This document shows positions 26,373 to 35,732 of a DNA stretch of 64,000 bases, in pieces. Made by a program: the position numbers and the translations under genes. The DNA is from DATFVA01 sp963815785. Its GTDB lineage: Bacteria > Bacteroidota > Ignavibacteria > Ignavibacteriales > Ignavibacteriaceae. Numbering within the stretch: position 1 is the first letter of the stretch; every line of letters starts with the position of its first letter. The notes beneath the pieces are model-generated. The model did no database searches. It saw only the letters and a list, made by a program, of their open reading frames with translations, and was not told the DNA's origin. The stretch is taken from the NCBI GenBank assembly GCA_963815785.1, contig CAWFHZ010000007.1, positions 1,116,001-1,180,000 of the forward strand. The letters run 5' to 3'.

Positions 26373-27440
26373 ATGGATCTATTTGCAGTTATTATGGCTG
26401 GTGGTGTCGGTTCAAGGTTCTGGCCAAGAAGTAAAGAAAAAACTCCTAAACAATTACTGAATATTTTTGGTGAAAAGACTATGATCCAGGAAACCGTTGC
26501 CAGGTTAAATGGCGTAGTTAAAATTGAGAATATTTTTGTAATCACTAATAAAATTCAGAGAAGTGAAATTATTAATCAGCTTCCTCAGCTTCCGGAAGAA
26601 AATGTTTTAGAAGAACCATTCGGAAGAAATACTGCAGCCTGTATTGGTCTTGCTTCTATAATTATCAGAACTAAATCTATAGACGCCGTCACTTTAATTC
26701 TTCCGGCTGATCACATCATAAAGGATATTGATGATTACCATAAAATCCTTATCCAGGCAGCAAAATTTGCAGATTCATCTAAAGGACTTATTACAATAGG
26801 TATTAAACCTACAAGACCAGAAACCGGTTATGGTTATATCCAGATGGAAGAAAATGAAATAGTTGAGAATGTTCATAAAGTATATACATTTGCAGAAAAA
26901 CCAAATTACGCAACTGCAGTAAGGTTTCTGGAGAGCGGAGATTTTTACTGGAACAGCGGTATGTTTATTTGGCGGGTTGAGGCTATATTAAATGAAATAG
27001 AAAAGTATATGCCTGAACTTTATGAAGGTTTAGAAGAGCTTGTTCCTGCTATAAATACAAATAACTATAATACAACTCTTGCAAATATTTATGGTAAGCT
27101 TAGAAATATTTCCATTGATTATGGAATAATGGAAAAATCACAGAATGTTTACCTGATTAAAGGTGACTTTTCGTGGAGTGACGTGGGAAGCTGGGAAGAG
27201 GTATATCAACTTTCAGAAAAAGATGGCAACGGTAATGCTGTTATTGGAAATGTATTCACTGAGATGACAGTTGATTCTTACGTTTTTTCTCCGAAGAAAT
27301 TTACTTCTGTAATTGGTGTTGATAACCTGATAATAATAAATACTGACGATGCATTATTAGTCTGCCGGAGAGATAAGAGCCAGGACGTTAAGAAAATAGT
27401 GGAGCACCTTAAAATAAATAAGCTGACTGAATATTTATAA
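26373..27440 (+). CDS. manC: Mannose-1-phosphate guanylyltransferase
   Basis: The 355-aa enzyme makes GDP-mannose from GTP and mannose-1-phosphate for glycan synthesis. The nucleotidyltransferase signature 'MAGGVGSRFWPRSKEKTPKQ' is at residues ~8-27, followed by 'PFGRNTAACIGLA', 'ILPADHII' and 'FAEKPNYATAVRFL'. It ends after the left-handed helix region, so it lacks the phosphomannose isomerase domain of longer bifunctional forms. It starts 2 nt after the unknown 286-aa gene and is followed at 35 nt by the RpiB-like gene. Confidence 0.94.
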   Translation: MDLFAVIMAGGVGSRFWPRSKEKTPKQLLNIFGEKTMIQETVARLNGVVKIENIFVITNKIQRSEIINQLPQLPEENVLEEPFGRNTAACIGLASIIIRTKSIDAVTLILPADHIIKDIDDYHKILIQAAKFADSSKGLITIGIKPTRPETGYGYIQMEENEIVENVHKVYTFAEKPNYATAVRFLESGDFYWNSGMFIWRVEAILNEIEKYMPELYEGLEELVPAINTNNYNTTLANIYGKLRNISIDYGIMEKSQNVYLIKGDFSWSDVGSWEEVYQLSEKDGNGNAVIGNVFTEMTVDSYVFSPKKFTSVIGVDNLIIINTDDALLVCRRDKSQDVKKIVEHLKINKLTEYL

Positions 27441-27475
27441 GGTTCACTGTCTACTTCTTCATCTGAAATTTTAAT

Positions 27476-28117
27476 ATGAAAAAAGTTTTTACTGAAAAAG
27501 ATATCGTAAACGCATCTTTGGATGATAAGATTATTCTGATAAGTAAGGATGACATCCTGACACCTTCAGCAAAAGACAAAATAAAAGAACTGGGATTAAA
27601 AATTGTTAGTAAGGATGCGGCTGAAAATATTCAAATCAGTGATCAACAACTGGCAAAATCAATCAGACTTAATAAAGTTGTAATAGGCAGTGATCATACC
27701 GGATTTAAAATAAAAAACCTTTTAAGTAAACATTTAACGGAAAAAAGTATACAAGTAGTTGATGTTGGAACGTATGATGAAAAATCATGCGATTACCCGG
27801 ACTTTGCTCTTGCTGTTGCAAAAAAAATTCAGGCAAAAGAAGCTGATTTTGGAATTCTTATTGATGCAACAGGAATCCCGTCTGCAATTACTGCAAACAA
27901 ATTAGATGGAATAAGAGCGGCTACCTGTTACAATGAGTTTTCTGCCAGGAGTGCAAGAGAACATAATGATGCCAATATCCTTGTACTAGGTGCAAAAACC
28001 CTTGGAGAAGAAACCATAAAATCTATTATTGAAGCCTGGTTGAATACACGATTTGGGGGCGGCAGACACCAGAAAAGACTTGATAAAATCTCTGCTATTG
28101 AAAAGAACAACAGGTAG
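27476..28117 (+). CDS. RpiB/LacAB-family sugar-phosphate isomerase with N-terminal extension and altered active site
   Basis: Residues ~68-213 are a full RpiB domain: 'VVIGSDHTGFKIKNLL' (Asp-His of the phosphate/sugar site), 'SCDYPDFALAVAKKI', 'REHNDANILVLGAKTLGEE' and 'GGRHQKRLDKISAIE'. In E. coli RpiB the general base is Cys66 in 'LICGTG'; here the segment reads 'LIDATGIPSAI', so Asp replaces Cys and the GTG turn is altered. Residues 1-67 are an extra domain containing 'ILTPSAKDKIKELGLKI', similar to N-terminal segments seen in some microcompartment-associated proteins. Ribose-5-phosphate isomerase is possible, but a different substrate or a non-catalytic role is a real alternative. No microcompartment shell genes are in the window. 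Confidence 0.85.
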   Translation: MKKVFTEKDIVNASLDDKIILISKDDILTPSAKDKIKELGLKIVSKDAAENIQISDQQLAKSIRLNKVVIGSDHTGFKIKNLLSKHLTEKSIQVVDVGTYDEKSCDYPDFALAVAKKIQAKEADFGILIDATGIPSAITANKLDGIRAATCYNEFSARSAREHNDANILVLGAKTLGEETIKSIIEAWLNTRFGGGRHQKRLDKISAIEKNNR

Positions 28118-28273
28118 CATATTTTTAACTGTCGATTAATTATTAAGTTTTGTTTAAGTTTAATTTGTAATTATTAAAAAGTAAAATCATTACGGCTAAA
28201 ATCAGCCTGCCATATACTCCATCAGACAGAATTAAATCAACTAACATGGTGGAAATTCAATTAAGGTAATAAA

Positions 28274-29035
28274 TTGTTTGTCATTGACGCTCCTGTTGCA
28301 GAAACTATCGAACTTGAAAATCAAATCTTTCTACAAAAAATCTACTGTCCCGAAATAGCTTCTGTAATTCAACCAGGACAATTTCTTAATATTCGTGTTT
28401 CAGAGTCTTATTATCCATTACTTCGCCGTCCTTTTAGTGTTTGCGATGTGGATAAAAATCATTTCTTTTTAATGTTTAATATCTATGGAACAGGCACAAG
28501 AATACTTGCACTTAAAAAACCGGGCGAAAAAATAGATATACTGGGACCACTCGGAAATGGATTTAGCCTGAATGGAGAATTTGAAAAAGCTATTATAGTT
28601 GCCGGCGGTTTGGGAGCAGCACCCTTTCCATATTTTACAAAAATGATTTCTCATCAAAAAAAAATAGTGACGTTAATAGGTGGTAGAACCAGTACTGATA
28701 TCATCAGGTATGGAATGGTAAATCCTGAATATTCAACAGATGATGGATCTCTGGGATTTAAAGGCACCGTAGTTCAATTGATGGAATCCAAACTCTCTCA
28801 GTTAAAAAAAGAAAACATAAAGGTATTTGCCTGCGGACCGAATGCAATGCTAAGATCTCTGAAGGAGTTATGTATTGAGAATGAAATTGATTGTGAAGTT
28901 TCAACAGAATGTGCAATGGCATGCGGTTTCGGCATTTGCCAGGGATGCCCGATAGAATCAACCGAACAAAAGGATAAATATTTACTTGTATGTAAAGATG
29001 GTCCCGTATTCAATATTAAAGATGTTGTAATATGA
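28274..29035 (+). CDS. pyrK: Dihydroorotate dehydrogenase B, electron-transfer subunit
   Basis: The 253-aa protein is the FAD and [2Fe-2S] subunit that links PyrD to NAD in pyrimidine synthesis. The N-terminal FAD domain has 'LLRRPFSVCDV' and the nucleotide part 'IIVAGGLGAAPFPYF'. The C-terminal cysteine cluster ('STECAMACGFGICQGCPIES' with a later Cys in 'LLVCKDG') holds the [2Fe-2S] centre. A TTG start at 28274 with 'AAGGTAATAAA' upstream fits best; no ATG occurs near. The stop overlaps pyrD by 4 nt. Confidence 0.93.
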   Translation: MFVIDAPVAETIELENQIFLQKIYCPEIASVIQPGQFLNIRVSESYYPLLRRPFSVCDVDKNHFFLMFNIYGTGTRILALKKPGEKIDILGPLGNGFSLNGEFEKAIIVAGGLGAAPFPYFTKMISHQKKIVTLIGGRTSTDIIRYGMVNPEYSTDDGSLGFKGTVVQLMESKLSQLKKENIKVFACGPNAMLRSLKELCIENEIDCEVSTECAMACGFGICQGCPIESTEQKDKYLLVCKDGPVFNIKDVVI

Positions 29036-29949
29036 GCAAAGTTGATTTAAGTGTAAAAGTAGGTCCGATGACTTTCAGAAATCCAATTCTTCTGGCTTCG
29101 GGAACTGTTGGTTATGGAAATGAAATTTCAGAATTTATTGACCTTAATAAAATTGGCGGTATTGTTACAAAATCATTAAGTTTAAAACCTAGAAAAGGAA
29201 ATCCTCCACAGCGTATTGTTGAAACTCCATCCGGAATGTTAAATGCAATTGGTCTTGCTAATGTTGGAGTTGAAGAGTATATAAAAGAAAAGATTCCTTT
29301 TATTGAAAAATATGATGTGCCATTGATATGTAATATTGCAGCAAGCTCAATTGATGAATATGTTGAATGTGTGAGAATACTTACAGAGCATGAAGCGGTT
29401 GATGCATTTGAAATAAATGTTTCGTGTCCTAACGTGAAGGAGGGAGGCCTTCAATTCGGGAATGACGTAAAAGCTGTTGCAAAAATTACTGAAAAAGTAA
29501 AGTCTGTAACAGACAAGCCGGTAATCATAAAATTATCTCCCAATGTTTCATATATCTCAGATTTTGCAATGGCCGTAAAAGGTTCGGGTGGAGACGCAGT
29601 ATCGGCAATTAATACTTTGGTTGGTACGGCATTTAACATCTTCACAAAAAAACCTAAGATAAAGAATATAACAGGAGGACTATCAGGTCCTGCCATTAAA
29701 CCTGTAGCTTTAGCAAAGGTTTTTGAAATAAAACAAAAAGTTAATATCCCAATTATAGGAATTGGTGGAATTATGGATTGGAAAGATGTTATTGAATTTA
29801 TGATTGCAGGATCATCAGCTATACAAATTGGCACATTAAACTTTATTGATCCAACTGCTCCTATGAAAATAATTGCAGAGCTTGAGGAATATTGTCTTAA
29901 TTCAGGGCTAAATAAATTATCTGATATTACCGGATCATATATTATATAA
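29032..29949 (+). CDS. pyrD: Dihydroorotate dehydrogenase B, catalytic subunit
   Basis: The 305-aa class 1B enzyme oxidises dihydroorotate to orotate using FMN. Catalytic Cys is in 'INVSCPNVKEGG', the FMN region includes 'SGTVGYGNE' and 'GGIMDWKDVIEFMIAGSSAI', and 'KLSPNV' precedes the mobile part. Pairing and 4-nt overlap with pyrK support the NAD-linked 1B type. folC follows after 4 nt. Confidence 0.95.
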   Translation: MSKVDLSVKVGPMTFRNPILLASGTVGYGNEISEFIDLNKIGGIVTKSLSLKPRKGNPPQRIVETPSGMLNAIGLANVGVEEYIKEKIPFIEKYDVPLICNIAASSIDEYVECVRILTEHEAVDAFEINVSCPNVKEGGLQFGNDVKAVAKITEKVKSVTDKPVIIKLSPNVSYISDFAMAVKGSGGDAVSAINTLVGTAFNIFTKKPKIKNITGGLSGPAIKPVALAKVFEIKQKVNIPIIGIGGIMDWKDVIEFMIAGSSAIQIGTLNFIDPTAPMKIIAELEEYCLNSGLNKLSDITGSYII

Positions 29950-29953
29950 TATC

Positions 29954-31219
29954 ATGAAAATTGACTCGGCTTTAAATAAACTTTACTCCCTTCATCAGTT
30001 TAATATAAAACTGGGACTTGATAATATTACTTCGTTTTTAGAAGTAATTGGCAACCCTCAAAAAAAACTTAAAACGTTTCACATTGCAGGCTCAAATGGA
30101 AAAGGAAGTACAGCGGCTTTTACTTCAAGTATACTCCAGGAATTGGGATTTAAAACAGGCTTATATACATCACCACATTTTATAAGGTTTAATGAAAGAA
30201 TAAAAATAAATGGAATTGAAATTCCTGATACTTACATTGCGGGTTTTATTTCCAATTATGAAAAAGAAATTGATAGACTTCAGTTAACATTTTTTGAGGT
30301 AACAACAGCACTTGCCTTTCAATATTTTTCTGATAACGAAGTTGATTATGCGGTAATAGAGACCGGACTTGGAGGAAGATTGGATGCTACTAATGTTTTA
30401 AATCCATTAGCTGTTATTATAACTTCTATCAGTCTTGAACATACCCAGATACTTGGAGACAAAATTGAACAAATAGCTTTCGAAAAAGCCGGGATAATAA
30501 AAAGGTTTTCAAAAGTATTTGCTGGAAAATTACCTGAAACTGCTACATTTGTGGTCGAGCAGAAATGCAAGGAAACTGATTGCGAACTATTTATGATTGA
30601 AGATTACACACTTGAAAAAAATGAAATGTTTGAACTTTATACTGAAGAAATTGAACTTGATGACTGGCGAACTCCACTGAAAGGAAATTATCAGAAATAT
30701 AATGCCGCACTTGCTGCTCTGTCAGTAGTTAAAAGTTTAGACACTACAGATTATCATTCTATTGATCTTGGGATAAAACATGTAATTTCAAACACAGGTA
30801 TTCAGGGACGATTTGAATATTATAGAAAAGCACCGGATATCATTTTCGACTCGGCACACAATCCCGAAGGTTTATCAAATTTTATTTCTGAGTTCCAAAA
30901 AGATGAAAATAAGTACACCCGAAAAGTATTATTATTCGGAGCAATGAATGATAAAGCGGTAGATGTAATGCTTAACCTTGTTAAAGATCATTTTAATGAA
31001 ATTCATATCTGCAGAGCGAACTACGAACGGGCTCTTCCGGTAGAAGAAATAATAAAATTAGCTGAAAAACAGAACATTAAAACAATAGTAGAGGTAAATC
31101 CATCTCAATTTGTCACGGAATTTGAACGAAGGGAACAATCGGATTGTTTAGTAGTTTTGGGTAGTATGTATCTCCTTGGGGATATAAAATCTGATCTACT
31201 TTTAAATAAAAGTGCTTGA
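29954..31219 (+). CDS. folC: Folylpolyglutamate synthase / dihydrofolate synthase
   Basis: The 421-aa Mur-ligase-type enzyme adds glutamate to folates. The ATP-binding loop 'IAGSNGKGSTAAFTSSIL' is at ~45-62, 'GLYTSPHFIRFNERI' follows, then 'ETGLGGRLDATNVL' and the C-terminal 'IIFDSAHNPEGL'. Whether it also does the dihydropteroate step cannot be read from sequence. It is the last of the pyrK-pyrD-folC run; folP is elsewhere in the window (58279). Confidence 0.94.
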   Translation: MKIDSALNKLYSLHQFNIKLGLDNITSFLEVIGNPQKKLKTFHIAGSNGKGSTAAFTSSILQELGFKTGLYTSPHFIRFNERIKINGIEIPDTYIAGFISNYEKEIDRLQLTFFEVTTALAFQYFSDNEVDYAVIETGLGGRLDATNVLNPLAVIITSISLEHTQILGDKIEQIAFEKAGIIKRFSKVFAGKLPETATFVVEQKCKETDCELFMIEDYTLEKNEMFELYTEEIELDDWRTPLKGNYQKYNAALAALSVVKSLDTTDYHSIDLGIKHVISNTGIQGRFEYYRKAPDIIFDSAHNPEGLSNFISEFQKDENKYTRKVLLFGAMNDKAVDVMLNLVKDHFNEIHICRANYERALPVEEIIKLAEKQNIKTIVEVNPSQFVTEFERREQSDCLVVLGSMYLLGDIKSDLLLNKSA

Positions 31220-31384
31220 CATTATTTTTATTTAGCACTAAGTTTCGAAGAAACCTCTTGTTCCTTTCAAAAGACAATTAAACTAAGTAAAAAAATATTA
31301 CCCCATAACCTATTCCGATAATTGTATCTAAATACACAAATAATAACTAAGACATTTATTTAACTAATCTTTTAAGGTCACACT

Positions 31385-32638
31385 ATGCCAATGGATATTT
31401 CCGAACTGAAATCCAAAAAAATCGTTGAATTAAACGAGATAGCCAAAGAACTTAATATTTCCGGCTACTCTGATTTACGCAAACAAGAATTAATATTCAA
31501 AATATTAGAAGGACAGACTGCCAAGGATGGACTGACATTCTCGCGCGGTGTGCTTGAAGTGCTTCCGGACGGATATGGATTTTTACGTTCAGCAGATTAT
31601 AATTATTTGCCATCACCAGATGATATTTATGTATCTCCCTCTCAGATAAAGAAATTTTCATTAAGAACAGGTGATTTTGTAAGTGGACAGGTAAGACCAC
31701 CTAAAGAGGGTGAAAGATTTTTTGCTCTGCTTAGAGTCGAAGCCGTGAACGGGCAGGATCCTGAAGCAATCAGAGAAAGAACTCTTTTTGATAATCTCAC
31801 GCCTGTGTACCCCACCAAACGAATGAATCTGGAATCCGCTCCCGGTGAATATTCAATGAGAATTATGGATTTGCTTTCGCCAACAGGAAAAGGACAAAGA
31901 GGACTTATTGTTTCTCCTCCTAAAAGCGGTAAGACTATACTTCTTCAGAAAATAGCTAACTCCATTACAAGAAATCATCCTGAAATTAAATTGTTAATCC
32001 TCCTGATTGACGAACGTCCCGAAGAAGTTACTGATATGGAACGTTCTGTGAAAGGAGAAGTTATTTCATCAACTTTTGATGAACCCGCAGAAAGACACGT
32101 TCAGGTTGCAGATATGGTAATTGAAAAAGCTAAAAGACTTGTAGAAGCAAAAGAAGATGTTGTCATTTTATTGGATAGTATCACAAGGCTTGCGCGTGCA
32201 CATAATATAGTAGTTCCTCATTCGGGCAGAATTCTTTCAGGTGGTGTTGATTCCAATGCGCTCCATAAACCGAAAAGATTTTTTGGTGCTGCACGAAATA
32301 CCGAAGATGGCGGAAGTTTAACCATTCTTGCAACAGCATTAATTGATACAGGCAGCAGAATGGATGACGTTATTTTTGAGGAATTTAAAGGTACTGGTAA
32401 TATGGAAATAGTTCTTAATCGTGATTTGAGCGATAGAAGAATATTTCCTGCCATTGATGTTAACCGTTCAGGAACCAGGAGAGAAGATCTATTAATGAAA
32501 GAAGATGAATTGGCGAAAGTCTGGATTTTAAGAAAACTGCTTAGTGATTTCAGTCCTATTGAAGCAATGGAATTTCTGCTTGATAAAATGAGAGGGACTA
32601 AAACCAACAAAGATTTCCTGAATAATATGAACAGTTAA
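31385..32638 (+). CDS. rho: Transcription termination factor Rho
   Basis: The 417-aa RNA-dependent ATPase ends transcripts that lack a strong hairpin. It has the N-terminal Rho domain (~3-45), the cold-shock-like RNA-binding domain ('GVLEVLPDGYGFLRSADYNY') and the ATPase core with Walker A 'SPPKSGKTILLQKIA', 'LIDERPEEVTDMERSV' and 'DSITRLARAHN'. It has no long N-terminal insertion, unlike many Bacteroidota Rho proteins. A 165-nt upstream region separates it from folC, so it likely has its own promoter. The frame is complete. Confidence 0.97.
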   Translation: MPMDISELKSKKIVELNEIAKELNISGYSDLRKQELIFKILEGQTAKDGLTFSRGVLEVLPDGYGFLRSADYNYLPSPDDIYVSPSQIKKFSLRTGDFVSGQVRPPKEGERFFALLRVEAVNGQDPEAIRERTLFDNLTPVYPTKRMNLESAPGEYSMRIMDLLSPTGKGQRGLIVSPPKSGKTILLQKIANSITRNHPEIKLLILLIDERPEEVTDMERSVKGEVISSTFDEPAERHVQVADMVIEKAKRLVEAKEDVVILLDSITRLARAHNIVVPHSGRILSGGVDSNALHKPKRFFGAARNTEDGGSLTILATALIDTGSRMDDVIFEEFKGTGNMEIVLNRDLSDRRIFPAIDVNRSGTRREDLLMKEDELAKVWILRKLLSDFSPIEAMEFLLDKMRGTKTNKDFLNNMNS

Positions 32639-32772
32639 TTCCGGCAGTTTATTTAAGAATCTTCTTAATTTCGAATTTATAAGAAAATATTCGACTACTC
32701 ATTATTTCGATGCAAAATTATAGTATTGAAAAGGTGGCATTAGGGTATTAGCTTTCTGAAAAAAGAGATTTT

Positions 32773-34035
32773 GTGTTTAAAAAAATTTCATCACTTTTAC
32801 TAATTCTTTTCATTTCCGGGGTGATTTACGCACAACCCGTTGTTTCCAAAATATTGTATTCCGATTTCATTCAACTACCCACTGATTCTTCTGAAACCAT
32901 TTACTACACTTATAAAATTCCTTTAAATCACCTGGTCTTTGAAAAAGAATCCGATCTGTTTCTTGCTCAATACAGATTGTCGCTTGAAGTATTCGACTCT
33001 GTAAATCAAAAATTTATTACCAGAGCTATTAAAGAAAAGAATATTCAGGTTGCCGATTATGAACAGACAAATTCATCCTATATTTTTTCTGAAGGAGTAC
33101 TTGAGCTGAATTTAAACCCCGGTATTTATTCTGTTACAGAAATTCTTTATGATTACAAATCCAATAAGGAGTTTAAATTACCTTCATACCAGGAGATTGT
33201 TGATTCCAACAAGCAAATAATATATCCCATAATTGTTAATACTCAGCAAATGGAATGCAATTCCGCTAAGTCATCAGTTCTTTCTAATTACGGCGGACAT
33301 CTTCCATTTGATGAAAACGAATATACATTTGTAATCCCTGTTAAAAATCCCAAACCGGATTCATTATTTATTACGATCATCCAGAATAAAGATACGTTGT
33401 ATTCCGGTACAATGGAAAACCCCGAAGAGGAGAGAATAAAGCTTAATGAATGCGGCGGTAAACTTGTTATTGATGAAATTCCAGGTGTGAGCGACTATAG
33501 TATTTTTAAAATAAATGGAGTAAGTAACAAAATAAAAGAAGGTCCGTTTCTAATAAAGGTTTCAATTCATTCTGATGATTCCAATCCAGAAAAGCTGCAA
33601 CTCAAATGTGATTGGATTGATAAACCACGTTCACTTGCTGATCCTGAAATTGCAATAAAAGCGTTGAAATTTATTGAAAAAGATTCCATCATTAGTTTAC
33701 TCTTAAGTGCAGACGATGAAAAATATGAACGGGAATTAGCTGCATACTGGAAAAAAATTGATCCGACTCCCAAGACAGAATTCAATCCGCTTATGCAGGA
33801 ATATTATTTAAGAATAGATTATGCGGTTAAGAATTTTAATACAATTGGCGGATTAAACGGTGCAAACACAGATCGGGGAAAAGTTTATATTAAATTTGGC
33901 AAACCGGTTGATATAATCCGTGCATCGGATGATCACGGAAATGTTATTGAGACATGGACTTATAACAATCCGCAACGTAAATTTGTATTTATTGATAAAA
34001 AAGGAACCGGAGAATTCTCACTCATAAGCGGATGA
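32773..34035 (+). CDS. Secreted GWxTD-domain protein
   Basis: The 420-aa protein starts at GTG with a signal peptide ('LLILFISGVIYAQ'). The C-terminal third matches the GWxTD family: 'LAAYWKKIDPTPKTEFNPLM', 'EYYLRIDYAVKNF' and 'TDRGKVYIKFGKPVDI'. The motif that names the family (Gly-Trp-x-Thr-Asp) is here 'GLNGANTDRG', so the Trp is absent. The N-terminal two thirds are beta-rich and unassigned. Function of the family is unknown; it is common in Ignavibacteria and related phyla. The stop overlaps pdxA by 4 nt. Confidence 0.85.
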   Translation: MFKKISSLLLILFISGVIYAQPVVSKILYSDFIQLPTDSSETIYYTYKIPLNHLVFEKESDLFLAQYRLSLEVFDSVNQKFITRAIKEKNIQVADYEQTNSSYIFSEGVLELNLNPGIYSVTEILYDYKSNKEFKLPSYQEIVDSNKQIIYPIIVNTQQMECNSAKSSVLSNYGGHLPFDENEYTFVIPVKNPKPDSLFITIIQNKDTLYSGTMENPEEERIKLNECGGKLVIDEIPGVSDYSIFKINGVSNKIKEGPFLIKVSIHSDDSNPEKLQLKCDWIDKPRSLADPEIAIKALKFIEKDSIISLLLSADDEKYERELAAYWKKIDPTPKTEFNPLMQEYYLRIDYAVKNFNTIGGLNGANTDRGKVYIKFGKPVDIIRASDDHGNVIETWTYNNPQRKFVFIDKKGTGEFSLISG

Positions 34036-35028
34036 AAAACAAATACGTATTTAGTTGTGGTGATATAAATGGTATAGGACCGGAAATTGTTATTAAATCC
34101 CTGAACCAACTTTCAAAGAAAAAAGGGAACCAGTTTATTTTCGTTTGTCCTCAGAATGTATTTAATCAGGTATCCTCTTTTATCCAGCCAAAGTTCCAAT
34201 ATAAAGTAGTCAGCAAAATCACAGAAATTGATACCAGTAAAGTAATTTTGTTTGATATAGGCAATTTTAAAATAAATTACTGGAAAAGCCACAAGAACAT
34301 CCGGCAGGGCTTTATTTCTTGCTCTCCGGAAATCCTGTGAGATACTAAAAAATAATTATGCTGAGGCACTGATTACTGCTCCAATTTCAAAAGAAGCTAT
34401 GAATAAAGCAGGTTATAATTATCCGGGCCATACAGAATTACTTGCTGAATGGTTTAATACTGAAGACTATGTGATGATGTTTTTATCAAAAAAAAATAAG
34501 GCGGCTCTTACCACAATACACAAACCAATTTCAGCCATACCAAAACTTCTGACAGCTAAAAGATTAAGAGCTGTATTGGATGTTGTTATTTCGAGTTTGC
34601 AAAAAGACTTCAATATAAATTCACCTAAAATTGGAATCTTAGGATTAAATCCTCATGCCGGCGAGTCTGGGTTAATTGGAACTGAAGAAAAAAATATTAT
34701 AAAACCTTTTCTCAAAAAATATGATAAAAGAAAGTTTGTAATAGGACCATTTTCCCCTGATGCATATTGGGGAAACTTAACTTATAAAAATTATGACCTT
34801 ACTCTTGGAATGTATCACGATCAGGTTTTAATTCCTTTCAAGTTATTAAATTTTTCAAAAGGTGTTAATTATACTGCCGGTTTACCAATTGTAAGGACTT
34901 CACCCGACCATGGTGTTGCTTATGATATTGCTGGTAAACATATTGCAAATGAGAGCAGTATGCTTGAAGCTTTTCACTTTGCTGAGATTATATTAAATAA
35001 TAGGAAAAGATGGAATTCCCGGAATTGA
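34032..35028 (+). pseudogene. pdxA: 4-hydroxythreonine-4-phosphate dehydrogenase, split by a frameshift
   Basis: The gene reads in two frames, 34032-34340 and (from about 34330) to 35028, together ~331 codons, the normal PdxA length. PdxA oxidises 4-phosphohydroxythreonine in pyridoxal phosphate synthesis. The first frame has 'SCGDINGIGPEIVIKSL'. The second has 'ALITAPISKEAMNKAG', 'YPGHTELLAEWF', 'GLNPHAGESGLIGTEE', 'MYHDQVLIPFK' and 'RTSPDHGVAYD', covering all three metal-binding histidines. The shift lies within about 34315-34335; total length implies one extra base. The downstream frame lacks a good start of its own. The start overlaps the GWxTD gene and the end overlaps the methyltransferase gene. 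Confidence 0.88.
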
Positions 35029-35732
35029 AAAATTATGATAAAGTGGCGCTGATATATCCGCACTTGATGAGGAGTATTCAATATGACAAGTGGGCTGAAT
35101 ATATTTATGCGATAGTAAGAAATTCTGTTGGTAGGAATGATAGTGTCCTGGAACTGGCTTCAGGAAATGGGAAAATGGCAGATCAGTTCAAGAAGTATTT
35201 TCCACAATTAATTATTTCTGATTTATCTTTTAATATGTTATCACTGTCTGAAAATAAATTAAAAAAAATCTGTTGTGATATGACAGCAATACCATTAAAA
35301 ACAAATTTCAAATTAATATATTCTGCTTTTGACAGTGTTAATTATATTACGAGCAAAAAGAAACTATTTCAGATGTTTGAAGAAATTAAAAGATTATTGT
35401 GTACTAATGGAATTTTTACATTCGATGTTAGTCTTGAAACAAATAGTTTAAACCATCTGAATGAGCCGTTGAGAAGCGGAAGTTATAATGGAATAAACTA
35501 TATTCAAAAAAGTGAATATTCCCACAGCAAAAGATTGCATAAAAATAAATTTGAAATAAAGATAGATGATGAAATATTCTATGAAGAGCACAAACAAAAA
35601 ATATTTGCTTTCGAGGAATATTTTCTGTCGATAGAAAAAGCCGGACTATATGTGGAAGAGTGCTACGATGCATTTACTTTTAATGATGGGAATTCTGAAT
35701 GTGAAAGAGTTCAATTCGTGGTGAGAAACTAA
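35010..35732 (+). CDS. Class I SAM-dependent methyltransferase
   Basis: The 240-aa cytoplasmic protein has the SAM-binding motif I 'DSVLELASGNGKMADQFKKY' at ~45-64, a motif II-like 'ISDLSFNMLSLSENKL', and 'LIYSAFDSVNYI' after it. The rest fits small-molecule or tRNA methyltransferases; the substrate is not predictable. It starts 19 nt inside the end of pdxA, and its stop overlaps the ftsE start by one base, so the pdxA-methyltransferase-ftsE run is coupled. Confidence 0.85.
   Translation: MEFPELKNYDKVALIYPHLMRSIQYDKWAEYIYAIVRNSVGRNDSVLELASGNGKMADQFKKYFPQLIISDLSFNMLSLSENKLKKICCDMTAIPLKTNFKLIYSAFDSVNYITSKKKLFQMFEEIKRLLCTNGIFTFDVSLETNSLNHLNEPLRSGSYNGINYIQKSEYSHSKRLHKNKFEIKIDDEIFYEEHKQKIFAFEEYFLSIEKAGLYVEECYDAFTFNDGNSECERVQFVVRN

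Noticed and set aside
27476..28117. Bacterial microcompartment locus suggested by the RpiB-like N-terminal motif
   Set aside because: No shell protein, aldolase or aldehyde dehydrogenase genes occur in the window.
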